Origin: Sphingobacteriaceae bacterium UBA6709
Lineage (GTDB): Bacteria; Bacteroidota; Bacteroidia; Sphingobacteriales; Sphingobacteriaceae
Direction: 5' to 3'
DNA length: 36,961 nt
Assembly: GCA_002454425.1 (NCBI GenBank)
Contig: DKIV01000017.1
Coordinates: 39,208 to 76,168, forward strand
This document shows, in pieces, positions 25,456-33,956 of this stretch. The translations under genes were made by a program, and so were the position numbers. Under the pieces are notes generated by a model. The model saw only the letters and a list, made by a program, of their open reading frames with translations, searched no databases and was not told where the DNA came from. Within the stretch, counting starts at the first letter, position 1, and every line of letters begins with the position of its first letter.

Positions 25456-26817
25456 TCAGCGGTTATTACTGTCGTCTGTTTTGTTCGACTTCACATTCCT
25501 CAATTTGAATGCAGGCTTAGCGGCTGGAACATCATTAGGATCACTTTCCTTTTCCAGCGAATTATGATCTGCATTGTTTGAGACTTGCTGAACGTCCTCA
25601 CTGTCTGCTTCCTGCACAGGGGGACGAACTACTTTGACATTTCGAGGCTTAAAGCCCAACTTAGGAGCCGGATTCGGTTTGGTCGCTTCCGCATCACTAA
25701 CAGTCTTATCCTTTGAAGCTTCGCCTGTTGTATCGTCCTGGGTTGTGGGTGTTTCGCTCTGCTGCTGAACCGCCTTGACGTTTCGAGGCTTAAAGCCCAA
25801 CTTAGGAGCCGGATTCGGTTTGGTCGCTTCCGCATCACTAACAGCCTTATCCTTCGAAGCTTCGCCTGTCGTATCGTTCTGGGTTGTGGGTGTTTCGCTC
25901 TGCGGCTGAACCGCCTTGACATTTCGAGGCTTAAAGCCCAACTTAGGAGCCGGATTCGGTGTAATCGCTTCCGCATCACTACCAGCCTTATCTTCCGAAG
26001 CTTCGCCTGTTGTATCGTCCTGGGTTGCGGGCGTTTCGCTCTGCTGCTGAACCGCTTTTACATTTCGAGGCTTAAAGCCCGGTTTTACCACTGTAGCTTC
26101 AGGCTTTTCCATTTCTCCGGCAGGCGCCACTGACTCATTATTCGTCGTATTTCCGCCTGCGTTAATTGATGTAGGATGCTCCTTTTCTTCTGCCTGTTGT
26201 ACCGCCTTGATATTTCTCGGTTTGAATCCAGGCTTAACACTCGGCTTTGCCTCTTCGCCAGGGGTCTTCGTCTCAGCAAGATCACCGTCCTGAGACTTAA
26301 GCTCTTCCAACGATTCATCTTTCGGCGTTTTCTCTACGGTCTTAACATTTCTAGGCCGGAAACCAGGCCTTGCCTGCTGCGTAGAAGGGGCAGGTTCAGG
26401 ACTAACCGGATCCGCTGCTGGAGTAACATTTTCCGGGGAAGGCTCCGCTGCCTTTGATTGAGCTGACGTGATGCTTCTTGGTCTAAAACCAGCCTTAACT
26501 GCACCTGCTACCGATGCTGTAGAAACTGGATCCGACTTCTTCTCAACAGGCATTGTTTGCTGCTCAATTACTGGCGAACTAAGAACCTCGGCCTGCGAAG
26601 CAATTTTATCTTCCTCAGCGACCTTAGCAACCTTCACTACCAGTTCCGGAACATACAAACGACGTAGCTTATTAAACCAGAACTTCTTAGTGTGGTCGAA
26701 GCTCTTCTCTCCCATCACTTCAAAGTGCTTTCTGAATTCTTCATATAACAGAGGATCCGCTAAAGCGAACTGCTTTAGATCTATCCGTTTCTTCAAGAAA
26801 AATTCATCAAAAGTCAT
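25456..26817 (-). CDS. Multi-repeat protein with eight GFKPRNVK-type motifs, function unknown
   Basis: This 453-residue protein has no signal peptide or membrane segment. Residues 1-60 form a compact-looking domain (MTFDEFFLKKRIDL, DPLLYEEFRKHFEVMGEKSFDHTKKFWFNKLRRLY). The rest is low-complexity, rich in Pro, Glu, Thr, Ser, Lys and Gln, and probably disordered. It carries eight short basic motifs of the form (K/R)xGF(K/R)PRN(V/I)K at about residues 110, 152, 197, 247, 294, 341, 388 and 436, spaced 42-50 residues apart. The linkers are acidic. The last motif is degenerate (AFKLRNVK). I know of no function. A multivalent binding tail is plausible. It lies 54 bp downstream of yebC, but a hairpin separates them. 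Confidence 0.75.
   Translation of the reverse strand: MTFDEFFLKKRIDLKQFALADPLLYEEFRKHFEVMGEKSFDHTKKFWFNKLRRLYVPELVVKVAKVAEEDKIASQAEVLSSPVIEQQTMPVEKKSDPVSTASVAGAVKAGFRPRSITSAQSKAAEPSPENVTPAADPVSPEPAPSTQQARPGFRPRNVKTVEKTPKDESLEELKSQDGDLAETKTPGEEAKPSVKPGFKPRNIKAVQQAEEKEHPTSINAGGNTTNNESVAPAGEMEKPEATVVKPGFKPRNVKAVQQQSETPATQDDTTGEASEDKAGSDAEAITPNPAPKLGFKPRNVKAVQPQSETPTTQNDTTGEASKDKAVSDAEATKPNPAPKLGFKPRNVKAVQQQSETPTTQDDTTGEASKDKTVSDAEATKPNPAPKLGFKPRNVKVVRPPVQEADSEDVQQVSNNADHNSLEKESDPNDVPAAKPAFKLRNVKSNKTDDSNNR
25657..26079 (-). repeat. Three tandem 141-bp repeats inside the multi-motif gene
   Basis: Three consecutive 141-bp units (47 codons each) encode residues 247-387. TTCGAGG recurs at exactly 141-base intervals (25641, 25782, 25923, 26064). 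Units differ by only a few substitutions, for example TTGACA versus TTGACG before the motif. The in-frame length and near-identity indicate recent duplication. Confidence 0.9.
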
Positions 26818-26832
26818 CTGGCAAAAACTTTA

Positions 26833-26859
26833 GGCGAGACGGGCGCTGCCCCTCCCGCC
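26833..26859 (-). terminator. Imperfect hairpin between yebC and the repeat-protein gene
   Basis: On the minus strand a GC-rich stem of about 11 bp with two mismatches and a 5-base loop is followed by TAAAGTTTTTG, and then the ATG of the repeat-protein gene at 26817. It could terminate most yebC transcripts or act as an attenuator for the next gene. Confidence 0.5.
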
Positions 26860-26871
26860 ATTTATTATTAA

Positions 26872-27594
26872 TTAGGCCATTGTGTGATAAACAGCCTGAA
26901 CATCATCATCTTCCTCGAGCTTATCAATAAGCTTCAATACATCTGCAGCCTGTTCCTCCGTAATTTCAGTAGTCGTTAAAGCGATACGCTCTAACTTAGC
27001 ACTTTTCACTTCAATACCTTTTTCCTCCAACGCGCGTTGCATCTTACCAAAGTCTTCAAAGGAGGTATGAATTACCGCAACATCATTTCCCTCTTCATCA
27101 GCTTCAACGAACAAATCTTCTAACCCGGCATCAATAAGCTCAAGTTCTAATTCATCCAAATCCTGCGCCGCGGGGTCAAAGCGAAATACAGACTTACGGT
27201 TAAACACGAAGTCCAGAGACCCTGTTTTACCTAATGACCCGCCCACTTTATTAAAATAACTTCTAACATTCGCCACAGTACGATTTGTATTATCTGTAGC
27301 AGTCTCTATCAAAACAGCTACGCCATGCGGAGCGTATCCCTCATATACAATTTCTTCGTAATCCTTTTCATCCTTACTTGACGCCCGCTTGATAGCAGCT
27401 TCTACACGATCCTTAGGCATGTTTACAGCCTTCGCATTCTGTACCGCCGTACGTAACCGTGAATTCGACTCTATATTTGGTCCGCCAGCTTTCACGGCCA
27501 TCGCGATTTCTTTACCCAAACGGGTAAACTGAACGGCCATTTTTGCCCAACGCTTAAATTTTCTTTCTTTCCGGAATTCGAATGCTCTTCCCAT
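26872..27594 (-). CDS. yebC: YebC/PmpR/TACO1-family protein
   Basis: The 240-residue protein has the family start (MGRAFEFRKERKFKRWAKMA), the core KEIAMAVKAGGPN, the NMPKDRVEAAIKRA block (58-71), YEGYAPHGVAVLIE, and TDNTNRT. Length is normal for the family. Members have been described both as DNA-binding transcriptional regulators and as translation factors that help ribosomes through difficult stretches such as polyproline. Which applies here cannot be told from sequence. It has its own candidate -7 box at 27649-27656. Confidence 0.93.
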   Translation of the reverse strand: MGRAFEFRKERKFKRWAKMAVQFTRLGKEIAMAVKAGGPNIESNSRLRTAVQNAKAVNMPKDRVEAAIKRASSKDEKDYEEIVYEGYAPHGVAVLIETATDNTNRTVANVRSYFNKVGGSLGKTGSLDFVFNRKSVFRFDPAAQDLDELELELIDAGLEDLFVEADEEGNDVAVIHTSFEDFGKMQRALEEKGIEVKSAKLERIALTTTEITEEQAADVLKLIDKLEEDDDVQAVYHTMA

Positions 27595-27648
27595 ATACTG
27601 AATATATATTGTAATATTATTATGCGGGCCGATCTAACAGCCAGCTTT

Positions 27649-27656
27649 CAAACTTA
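27649..27656 (-). promoter_or_regulatory. Possible -7 box of yebC
   Basis: The minus strand reads TAAGTTTG, a match to TAnnTTTG, about 55 bases before the yebC start. The nearest TTG is 25 bases upstream rather than the usual 19-21. Confidence 0.35.
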
Positions 27657-27735
27657 CTAAAAATGATTTACGCATTGCCTACAAAAGCCTGGCAATCCGC
27701 CAGCTTATGCTTTTATAGTCGTCGTAGTAATACTC

Positions 27736-28683
27736 CTACTTTTTGCTTAAATGAGCAAGCATGGTCTTGACCATCTCAGGCATATCAAACTGCTGCTTCC
27801 AGTTCCAGTCCTGACGTGCGTAGCTATCATCGATCGACTGCGGCCAGCTGTCAGCTATAGCCTGACGCGTATCGTGCTCTATATAATTTAACTTAAAGTC
27901 GGGAATATGCTTCCGAATTTCGTCGGCAAGCTCTACAGGCGTAAAGTCCATTGACGAAATATTATAGCTTGAGCGAATGCGTAAACTCGCTGACGGCGCT
28001 TCCATGAGCTCAATAGTACCCCTGATAGCATCGTCCATATACATCATCGGTAGGCGCGATGCAGCATTCAGAAATGAATTGTAACTCCCTTTCATTAAGG
28101 CATCATGGAAGATATGAATAGCATAATCCGTTGTTCCTCCTCCGGGCGCCGCCTTCCAGCTGATAAGTCCCGGGTAACGCAAACTACGCACATCTAACTT
28201 ATATTTTTGATGGTAATATTCACACCAGCGCTCTCCGGCAAGCTTACTGATACCATATACGGTATTCGGATCCATCACGCAATACTGGCCGGTATTCGTC
28301 TTTGGCGAATTTGGTCCGAAAACCGCTATCGAGCTAGGCCAATATACTTTCTTAACTCCCGTTTCCAGAGCAAGATCCAGAATATTCAAGAGCCCGTTCA
28401 TATTCAGATCCCACGCTAATTTCGGATTCTGTTCCCCGGTAGCCGACAGCAGTGCCGCCAGGAGATAAACCGTTGTTGGCTTATATTTCGCAAAGATCCC
28501 ATGTAATTTGTCTTTTTCCAGAACGTTTACGAACTCAAACGGACCGGCATGCTCAAAGTCGTAATCCGGGCGACGAATATCGCAGGCGACAACGGCGCTA
28601 CTTCCATGACTATCCCTTAATGCCGATACAAGCTCTGTACCTATCTGCCCATTTGCTCCAATAACAAGAATATGTTCTTTCAT
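27736..28683 (-). CDS. NAD-dependent epimerase/dehydratase, L-threonine 3-dehydrogenase-like (SDR)
   Basis: This 315-residue cytoplasmic protein is an extended short-chain dehydrogenase. The NAD-binding GANGQIG lies at residues 9-15, the serine block PSSIAVFG near 116-123, and the catalytic YGISK at 143-147 (Tyr143, Lys147). Blocks such as GTTDYAIHIFHDAL, LPMMYMDDAIRGTIELM and SSYNISSMDFTP match the SDR-type L-threonine dehydrogenases common in Bacteroidota, which oxidise threonine to 2-amino-3-ketobutyrate. The partner CoA ligase (kbl) is not in this window, so the pathway cannot be confirmed by context. It diverges from the GH20 gene across 148 bp. Confidence 0.85.
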   Translation of the reverse strand: MKEHILVIGANGQIGTELVSALRDSHGSSAVVACDIRRPDYDFEHAGPFEFVNVLEKDKLHGIFAKYKPTTVYLLAALLSATGEQNPKLAWDLNMNGLLNILDLALETGVKKVYWPSSIAVFGPNSPKTNTGQYCVMDPNTVYGISKLAGERWCEYYHQKYKLDVRSLRYPGLISWKAAPGGGTTDYAIHIFHDALMKGSYNSFLNAASRLPMMYMDDAIRGTIELMEAPSASLRIRSSYNISSMDFTPVELADEIRKHIPDFKLNYIEHDTRQAIADSWPQSIDDSYARQDWNWKQQFDMPEMVKTMLAHLSKK

Positions 28684-28831
28684 TTATTACCAAGTATTTT
28701 AATGCAAAGTTTATAAACAGGATTGAGTTTTTCAAGATTATTGAATCTGAAAATCTTTTAGTTATTTTTACTGCTCCGAGAATCAGTTCACTGCTCATTT
28801 GGCGTGTGAATATAGTAGGAATTTCTTTTAT

Positions 28832-30742
28832 ATGAATACCTTTCAACGCATCTTTCTTGTTGGCTTGCTATTGCACGCCTGCGGCGCTCTTGCCCAAAAT
28901 AAATACAGCCGCCCACTGATCATCCCCGAACCGGTAGATATGGTAGTCCGCGAAGGATATTTCACCCCTCCCGACAAGATTTTCATCTATAGCTCCCGAG
29001 ACAATGCGGTCGAAAAAACAGCCTCCTTTCTGAAGAGTACGCTTTCGAACATGGGAGCAGAAACGCAAATTACCCGCAATCCTTCCCTCGCTAACGTACA
29101 TCTGCAGTTGTTTCATCAGCCGGATTCCTCTATAGGATCCGAGGGATATACTCTCAGGATCACCCATAGCGGCATTTACATTCACGCAAATAACGCCACC
29201 GGAATCTTCTACGGCATTCAAAGTCTGCTCCAACTCCTACCTCCGGCAGGAGAGGCTGTCCGCGCGCCCTCGCAATCATGGAGTATCCCTTGTGTTGAGA
29301 TCAGGGACTTTCCACGTTTCGCCTGGCGCGGTCTTATGTTCGATGTTGCGCGTCACTTTTTCACAAAAAATGAAGTCAAGCGATTTATTGATGAAATGGT
29401 TCTCTTTAAATTCAACATCCTTCACTTGCACCTCACCGACGATGAAGGTTGGCGCCTGGAAATAAAAAGTCTCCCCAAGCTTACTTCCATTGGAGCATGG
29501 AACGTGAAAAAGGAAGGCTACTTTGGTTATTTCAGTCCGCCCACACCTGATGAACCCCGTAACTATGGGGGCTTTTATACTCAGGATGATATGCGCGAGC
29601 TTATAAAATATGCCGCTGACCGACACGTGAACATCATGCCCGAAATAGATGTCCCTGGTCATAGCCTTGCGGCCATTGCCTCCTATCCGGACTTGTCTTG
29701 TACTCCCGAAGCTGCAAAATATCAGGTGCGCTCCGGCGAACGCATCATCGACTGGTCAAAATCAAAACCTCGCGCCCTGGTTGATAACACCCTCTGCCCG
29801 GCGAATGACAAGGTCTATGAGTTCCTGGATAAGGTTATTACGGAAGTCGCGGATCTATTTCCTTTTGAATATATTCACATGGGTGGCGATGAATGTACCA
29901 AAAACTTTTGGGAACAAAACGAAGCGGTAAAGGCGCTCGCCAAGGCCAACAACCTCAGGTCGATGGACGAAGTGCAGGCTTTTTTTGAGAAAAAGGTCGA
30001 GCAGATCGTTCTCTCTAAAGGCAAGAAGTTCATGGGCTGGGACGAAATACTGGAAGGTGGCTTAGCTCCTTCCGCCGCAGTAATGAGTTGGCGCGGAATG
30101 AAAGGGGGCAAAGATGCCGCCCGTCTTGGTCACCATGTCGTCATGGCTCCTTCACAATTTGTTTACCTCGACTATATGCAGGGGGATCCACAGATAGAGC
30201 CTCGCGTGTATGCTTCCTTAAGATTAAATAAAACGTATCAATTCGAGCCAGTACCTGACAGTGTCGAGGCCTCCTTAATTAAAGGTGGTCAGGGAAATTT
30301 ATGGACTGAACAGATTTATAATATGCGGCATGTCGAATACATGCTCTGGCCCCGCGCGCTGGCCGTTGCCGAAACGCTGTGGTCGCCCAAATACAACAAA
30401 AACTGGAATAATTTCATCACAAAAGTCGAACGACAGTTCAGCCGATTCGATGCGGATAACATTAAATACGCGCCAAGCGTCTACGATCCATCCTTCAACA
30501 CCAGCGTAATTCCCGGACGGCGATTGCAGATTGTCTTAGATACAGAAATCAAAGGACTTGATCTCTTTTACTCTTTCGACAATTCTTTTCCAGATAAGTT
30601 TTATCCCAAATACACCCAACCTCTTATAGCTCCAAAAGATGCCACCATGCTCCGTGTTATCAGCTACCGTGATGGCAAGCCTATCGGACGCATGATAAAT
30701 TATTCGATAAAAGATCTTCAGGATAAGCTCAAAGGCAATTAA
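28832..30742 (+). CDS. GH20 beta-N-acetylhexosaminidase, exported
   Basis: From the ATG at 28832 the protein has 636 residues and a signal peptide ending ALAQ (near residue 22); an upstream TTG would add 11 residues before it. An N-terminal GH20b-like alpha/beta domain (about 25-155) precedes the catalytic barrel. The barrel carries RGLMFDVARHF, LHLHLTDDEGWRLEI, MPEIDVPGH, and the catalytic pair Asp353-Glu354 in HMGGDECTK. The C-terminus (about 545-636) resembles the chitobiase C-terminal domain. It should remove terminal GlcNAc or GalNAc from chitin- or peptidoglycan-like oligosaccharides in the periplasm or outside. Its stop is only 13 bp from that of the convergent regulator gene. Confidence 0.93.
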   Translation: MNTFQRIFLVGLLLHACGALAQNKYSRPLIIPEPVDMVVREGYFTPPDKIFIYSSRDNAVEKTASFLKSTLSNMGAETQITRNPSLANVHLQLFHQPDSSIGSEGYTLRITHSGIYIHANNATGIFYGIQSLLQLLPPAGEAVRAPSQSWSIPCVEIRDFPRFAWRGLMFDVARHFFTKNEVKRFIDEMVLFKFNILHLHLTDDEGWRLEIKSLPKLTSIGAWNVKKEGYFGYFSPPTPDEPRNYGGFYTQDDMRELIKYAADRHVNIMPEIDVPGHSLAAIASYPDLSCTPEAAKYQVRSGERIIDWSKSKPRALVDNTLCPANDKVYEFLDKVITEVADLFPFEYIHMGGDECTKNFWEQNEAVKALAKANNLRSMDEVQAFFEKKVEQIVLSKGKKFMGWDEILEGGLAPSAAVMSWRGMKGGKDAARLGHHVVMAPSQFVYLDYMQGDPQIEPRVYASLRLNKTYQFEPVPDSVEASLIKGGQGNLWTEQIYNMRHVEYMLWPRALAVAETLWSPKYNKNWNNFITKVERQFSRFDADNIKYAPSVYDPSFNTSVIPGRRLQIVLDTEIKGLDLFYSFDNSFPDKFYPKYTQPLIAPKDATMLRVISYRDGKPIGRMINYSIKDLQDKLKGN

Positions 30743-30755
30743 CGTAAGCTGCCGA

Positions 30756-33677
30756 TTACAACTCCATAAAGAACTCGACAAGATTCTTGTTGTGATCCAG
30801 ATTCAGCTTTTTCCGTAGACGATAACGCCTGATTTCCACACCACGAAGCGTAATATTCAGCAGGGAGGCAATCTCCTTGCTGTTCATATTCATCCGTAGA
30901 TAAGCGCATAACTTAAGATCATTCGGAACAAGCTCAGGGCACTGCTGCTTTAATTTCTTAAAAAAGTTCTCATGCGTTTCATTGAAACTCTGCTCAAAGA
31001 CATGCCAGTCACGCTCATCATTCTGCCCCTCATCAATCACTCTATTTATACGTTTTAGCTGCTCCTCGCCCAAGGTCTTTCCAGTACTGTCCTTCAATCC
31101 CGCAAGCTCATTTTTAATCTTCTGCAACAGCTCATTCTTATAAACAATATTCATTGCCGACGTAGCCAGCTCCCTGCTCTTATTCACCAGATCGCTCTTT
31201 AACTGCTCAGTTTCCCGCTTCGCCACCCTCCGCTCTGCCTCTAACTCCTGCTGCCGCAGCTCCTCTTCTTTTTCCAGACTCAAACGCTGCTCAATCTTCC
31301 TGTGATGCCTCTTTAAATTGCTCTTGTAAAGGCGATATATAAACAGACCCAGCAAAACATGAATTAAGATATAAATCACGATGGCCGTGGTGCTCAAATA
31401 CCAGGGGGCCGCAATGGTAAAGGAAAATGATGCCGCAGATGACCAGTCTTTGCTATTTACACGTGCCCGCACTTTAAAAACATAATCTCCATGCGACAAG
31501 TTCGTAAAGTCCCGAATATTCATCTTACTCAGCGGCGACCACTCTTTGGAATACCCCTCTAAAAAGTATTGATATTCAATTAAGGCCGGACTATAATACG
31601 GCAATGAATAAGAGATCCGGATGTTATTATGCGAAAAGGGAATCTCTACCGTCCCTCCTCCAGGGCTTTCAGAAATGAGCTTTGTCTGGCTCGTGATATC
31701 CTCCACCCTACTTATCACCATCCCGGGCAAACGTGTGCCCGCGCCACGTACAGAATGATGATCAGCATTATATACCGCAACCCCGTCATCTATGCTTACC
31801 AAAAATAACTGTCCATCAATACGACTAATATTCTCATAGTATTTAACCAAGCGTCCGTTAAGGACCGACAAACTCGATGAATCAACTTCAACACTGCCAT
31901 GCTCACCGAAGGTTACACGCGCGGTTTTGTTATTACTAAAAAACCAATACTGACCGGATGCTATCCTCGTTACTCTGTGCGCGTAGGCGAAAGAGCCCAA
32001 TTTCTGATTTAAACGCTCGTAAGCACTAAATTGATCATTGATATCGTCATATACGTAAAGGCCTTTAGCGGTCGTAAATACCAACTTTCCCTCTATATTG
32101 AAAACATTTACATGATCATCAGCAGGCAAACCATGACTACTGGAATAAAACTTCACGCCTGTTACTGTGCGATAATCAGAATCAACATTTAGCTTGTAAA
32201 CTCCCTTAAAATCATCAGCCGTCCATACAACGCCGCCGCCATTTTCCTCTACATATCGTGCCGGTCTGCTAAAGCCAGCTAAGGCAGCCTTGAATACCCA
32301 GGTTCCCCCCGCCTGCCGCTCGTAACTTCCCAACCCATTATACGTGCCCTGGAGCATTCTATTCCGGTCGGCACGCAAGTCCTTCAATATCCAACCACCA
32401 TTCATTGCTGATACCTTCTTCAAACCCTCTCTGCTCACGAGAAATGTGCCTTCATTGTGACCGCAAAAGAGCTGCCCATCCTTTTTGTGCAACTCCCAAA
32501 CCTGCCCTTGCGAGCCTGCTACAAACTGAAAATTGAAGTGCTGAACTCCGGATGTTATCCCCCCCGCAAGCTCACTGTAAAACAATCCCTGATTCGTGCC
32601 GAGATAAATACGCTTATCGAAAATTACACTAGCGTAAACAGTCCCCAGCGTACCCATTTTATCGAAATAAAAGTAAAATGGCGAGTTGAGATCTATCCTG
32701 TCTATCCCTTTATCAAGAGCTGCCCACAAGCCTTCATGTTCATCGACATACAAGTTTAACACGGTATTATTCTGCAATCCGTTGCTTTTATTAATGTATT
32801 GGACAATACCTCCATGCCGGTTTACGATCACAATACCATTCAGTATCGTACCATATGCAAAATATTTGCCCATAACTACGCATCCGTTATTTAACTGATA
32901 GCGTTTCAGGAATTCGTTTGCCTGACTTTCCCAGGGAATGATCTTTCCATTCCGCATCATAAATACGCCATCCCGGGAAGTACCGATAAGATAGCTCTCC
33001 GCGTCGTAAGGAAGAATGCTCAGCACATTGGAGCCCGACAGCAGCTCACTCCCTTCCACTTCCTCCAGCTTAGCTCCCCTTAACTCCTTAAGTGTTCCAT
33101 TGATTGACTTTACGAAAAAACGTGAGCCTGCCTGAAAGAGAAAAAGGTATGGATTGCCTTTGGTGATGATGGTAATTTTACCGTCCTTATATATATAAAT
33201 GGCTCCGAAAGCCTGAAAGATCACCCGACTGCCGTCTACATAAATCTTCCATATCTCCTCCGTCGGACGTTGTTCTTTTGACAATAGGGAACTCAATGAT
33301 TTATACGAGAAGCGCTGCCCTTCATAGTGCCAGAAACCGAACTCACCGAATGCTCCGCAGTATATCCGTCCGTGCTTATCCGAACAAACTGACCTGATAA
33401 TTTGTCGTCTTGGTAATTGATACTGTTGCCAACGAGCGCCGTCAAACTTCAGCAAACCATCGGTATTCCCGAAATACATAATGCCCTGCTCATCTTTGGT
33501 GGCCGACCAGTTTTGATTTCCCGACAAGTATTCACTTTTACTATAGTTATGAACGTAGGGGACGCCAAAGCTCTGAATCTGCCCCTTCACCGTACGGGCA
33601 GGCAGGCAAAGACTGAACATAATTATGATGGTCACTAAGATTGCTTTATGACCTCCTGGCAAAAGACTTATAGACAT
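30756..33677 (-). CDS. Membrane regulator: beta-propeller, Y_Y_Y domain and LuxR-type helix-turn-helix
   Basis: The preferred ATG at 33677 gives 973 residues with a signal/anchor segment (ILVTIIIMFSLCLPA); a GTG 12 codons earlier is possible. The periplasmic part is a two-component-regulator-type propeller (about 30-640; NWSATKDEQGIMYFGNTDGLLKFD is a typical blade) followed by a Y_Y_Y domain (about 660-755, IEYQYFLEGYSKEWSPLS). One membrane helix (about 760-780), a long coiled coil, and a C-terminal helix-turn-helix (NSKEIASLLNITLRGVEIRRYRLRKKL) complete it. There is no histidine kinase or receiver, so signal passes directly from ligand binding to DNA binding. It resembles HTCS-type sensors without their phosphorelay. 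The target may be the convergent GH20 gene or a distant operon. Confidence 0.87.
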   Translation of the reverse strand: MSISLLPGGHKAILVTIIIMFSLCLPARTVKGQIQSFGVPYVHNYSKSEYLSGNQNWSATKDEQGIMYFGNTDGLLKFDGARWQQYQLPRRQIIRSVCSDKHGRIYCGAFGEFGFWHYEGQRFSYKSLSSLLSKEQRPTEEIWKIYVDGSRVIFQAFGAIYIYKDGKITIITKGNPYLFLFQAGSRFFVKSINGTLKELRGAKLEEVEGSELLSGSNVLSILPYDAESYLIGTSRDGVFMMRNGKIIPWESQANEFLKRYQLNNGCVVMGKYFAYGTILNGIVIVNRHGGIVQYINKSNGLQNNTVLNLYVDEHEGLWAALDKGIDRIDLNSPFYFYFDKMGTLGTVYASVIFDKRIYLGTNQGLFYSELAGGITSGVQHFNFQFVAGSQGQVWELHKKDGQLFCGHNEGTFLVSREGLKKVSAMNGGWILKDLRADRNRMLQGTYNGLGSYERQAGGTWVFKAALAGFSRPARYVEENGGGVVWTADDFKGVYKLNVDSDYRTVTGVKFYSSSHGLPADDHVNVFNIEGKLVFTTAKGLYVYDDINDQFSAYERLNQKLGSFAYAHRVTRIASGQYWFFSNNKTARVTFGEHGSVEVDSSSLSVLNGRLVKYYENISRIDGQLFLVSIDDGVAVYNADHHSVRGAGTRLPGMVISRVEDITSQTKLISESPGGGTVEIPFSHNNIRISYSLPYYSPALIEYQYFLEGYSKEWSPLSKMNIRDFTNLSHGDYVFKVRARVNSKDWSSAASFSFTIAAPWYLSTTAIVIYILIHVLLGLFIYRLYKSNLKRHHRKIEQRLSLEKEEELRQQELEAERRVAKRETEQLKSDLVNKSRELATSAMNIVYKNELLQKIKNELAGLKDSTGKTLGEEQLKRINRVIDEGQNDERDWHVFEQSFNETHENFFKKLKQQCPELVPNDLKLCAYLRMNMNSKEIASLLNITLRGVEIRRYRLRKKLNLDHNKNLVEFFMEL

Positions 33678-33898
33678 ATTTATCCTTGGCGAATAATTAA
33701 TCGGCTCGTACACGGCTTAATTGACTACCTGATGAGCCCTTATAGTTTGTGGTGATAAAGTTATAAAAAGCACCGACATATCAGCCTGATATACTCCCCT
33801 TTTTACCTGCAGTACTATGAAGTTACAAATTAATACCTGATAATGATATTACGATGCGGCATTTGCTCTCCAACATTTGTTCAGAAGCTACAAAACGA

Positions 33899-33927
33899 AA
33901 GGGCCACAATCTCCCGATGTGGCCCTT
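33899..33927 (-). terminator. Terminator of the trhO gene
   Basis: A perfect 10-bp stem (33899-33908 with 33918-33927) around a 9-base loop lies 30 bp after the trhO stop. On the minus strand it runs into TTTCGTTTTG. Confidence 0.8.
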
Positions 33928-33956
33928 GCAGCTAATAATAGTTTTCTTTATAATGT

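Noticed and set aside
25629..25979. Second minus-strand frame within the 141-bp repeats
   Set aside because: A repeat length divisible by three keeps other frames open too; its Arg/Leu-rich product is a by-product of the true frame.
25657..26079. CRISPR-like array
   Set aside because: Units are 141 bp, in frame inside a gene, and the whole unit is repeated rather than short repeats with unique spacers.
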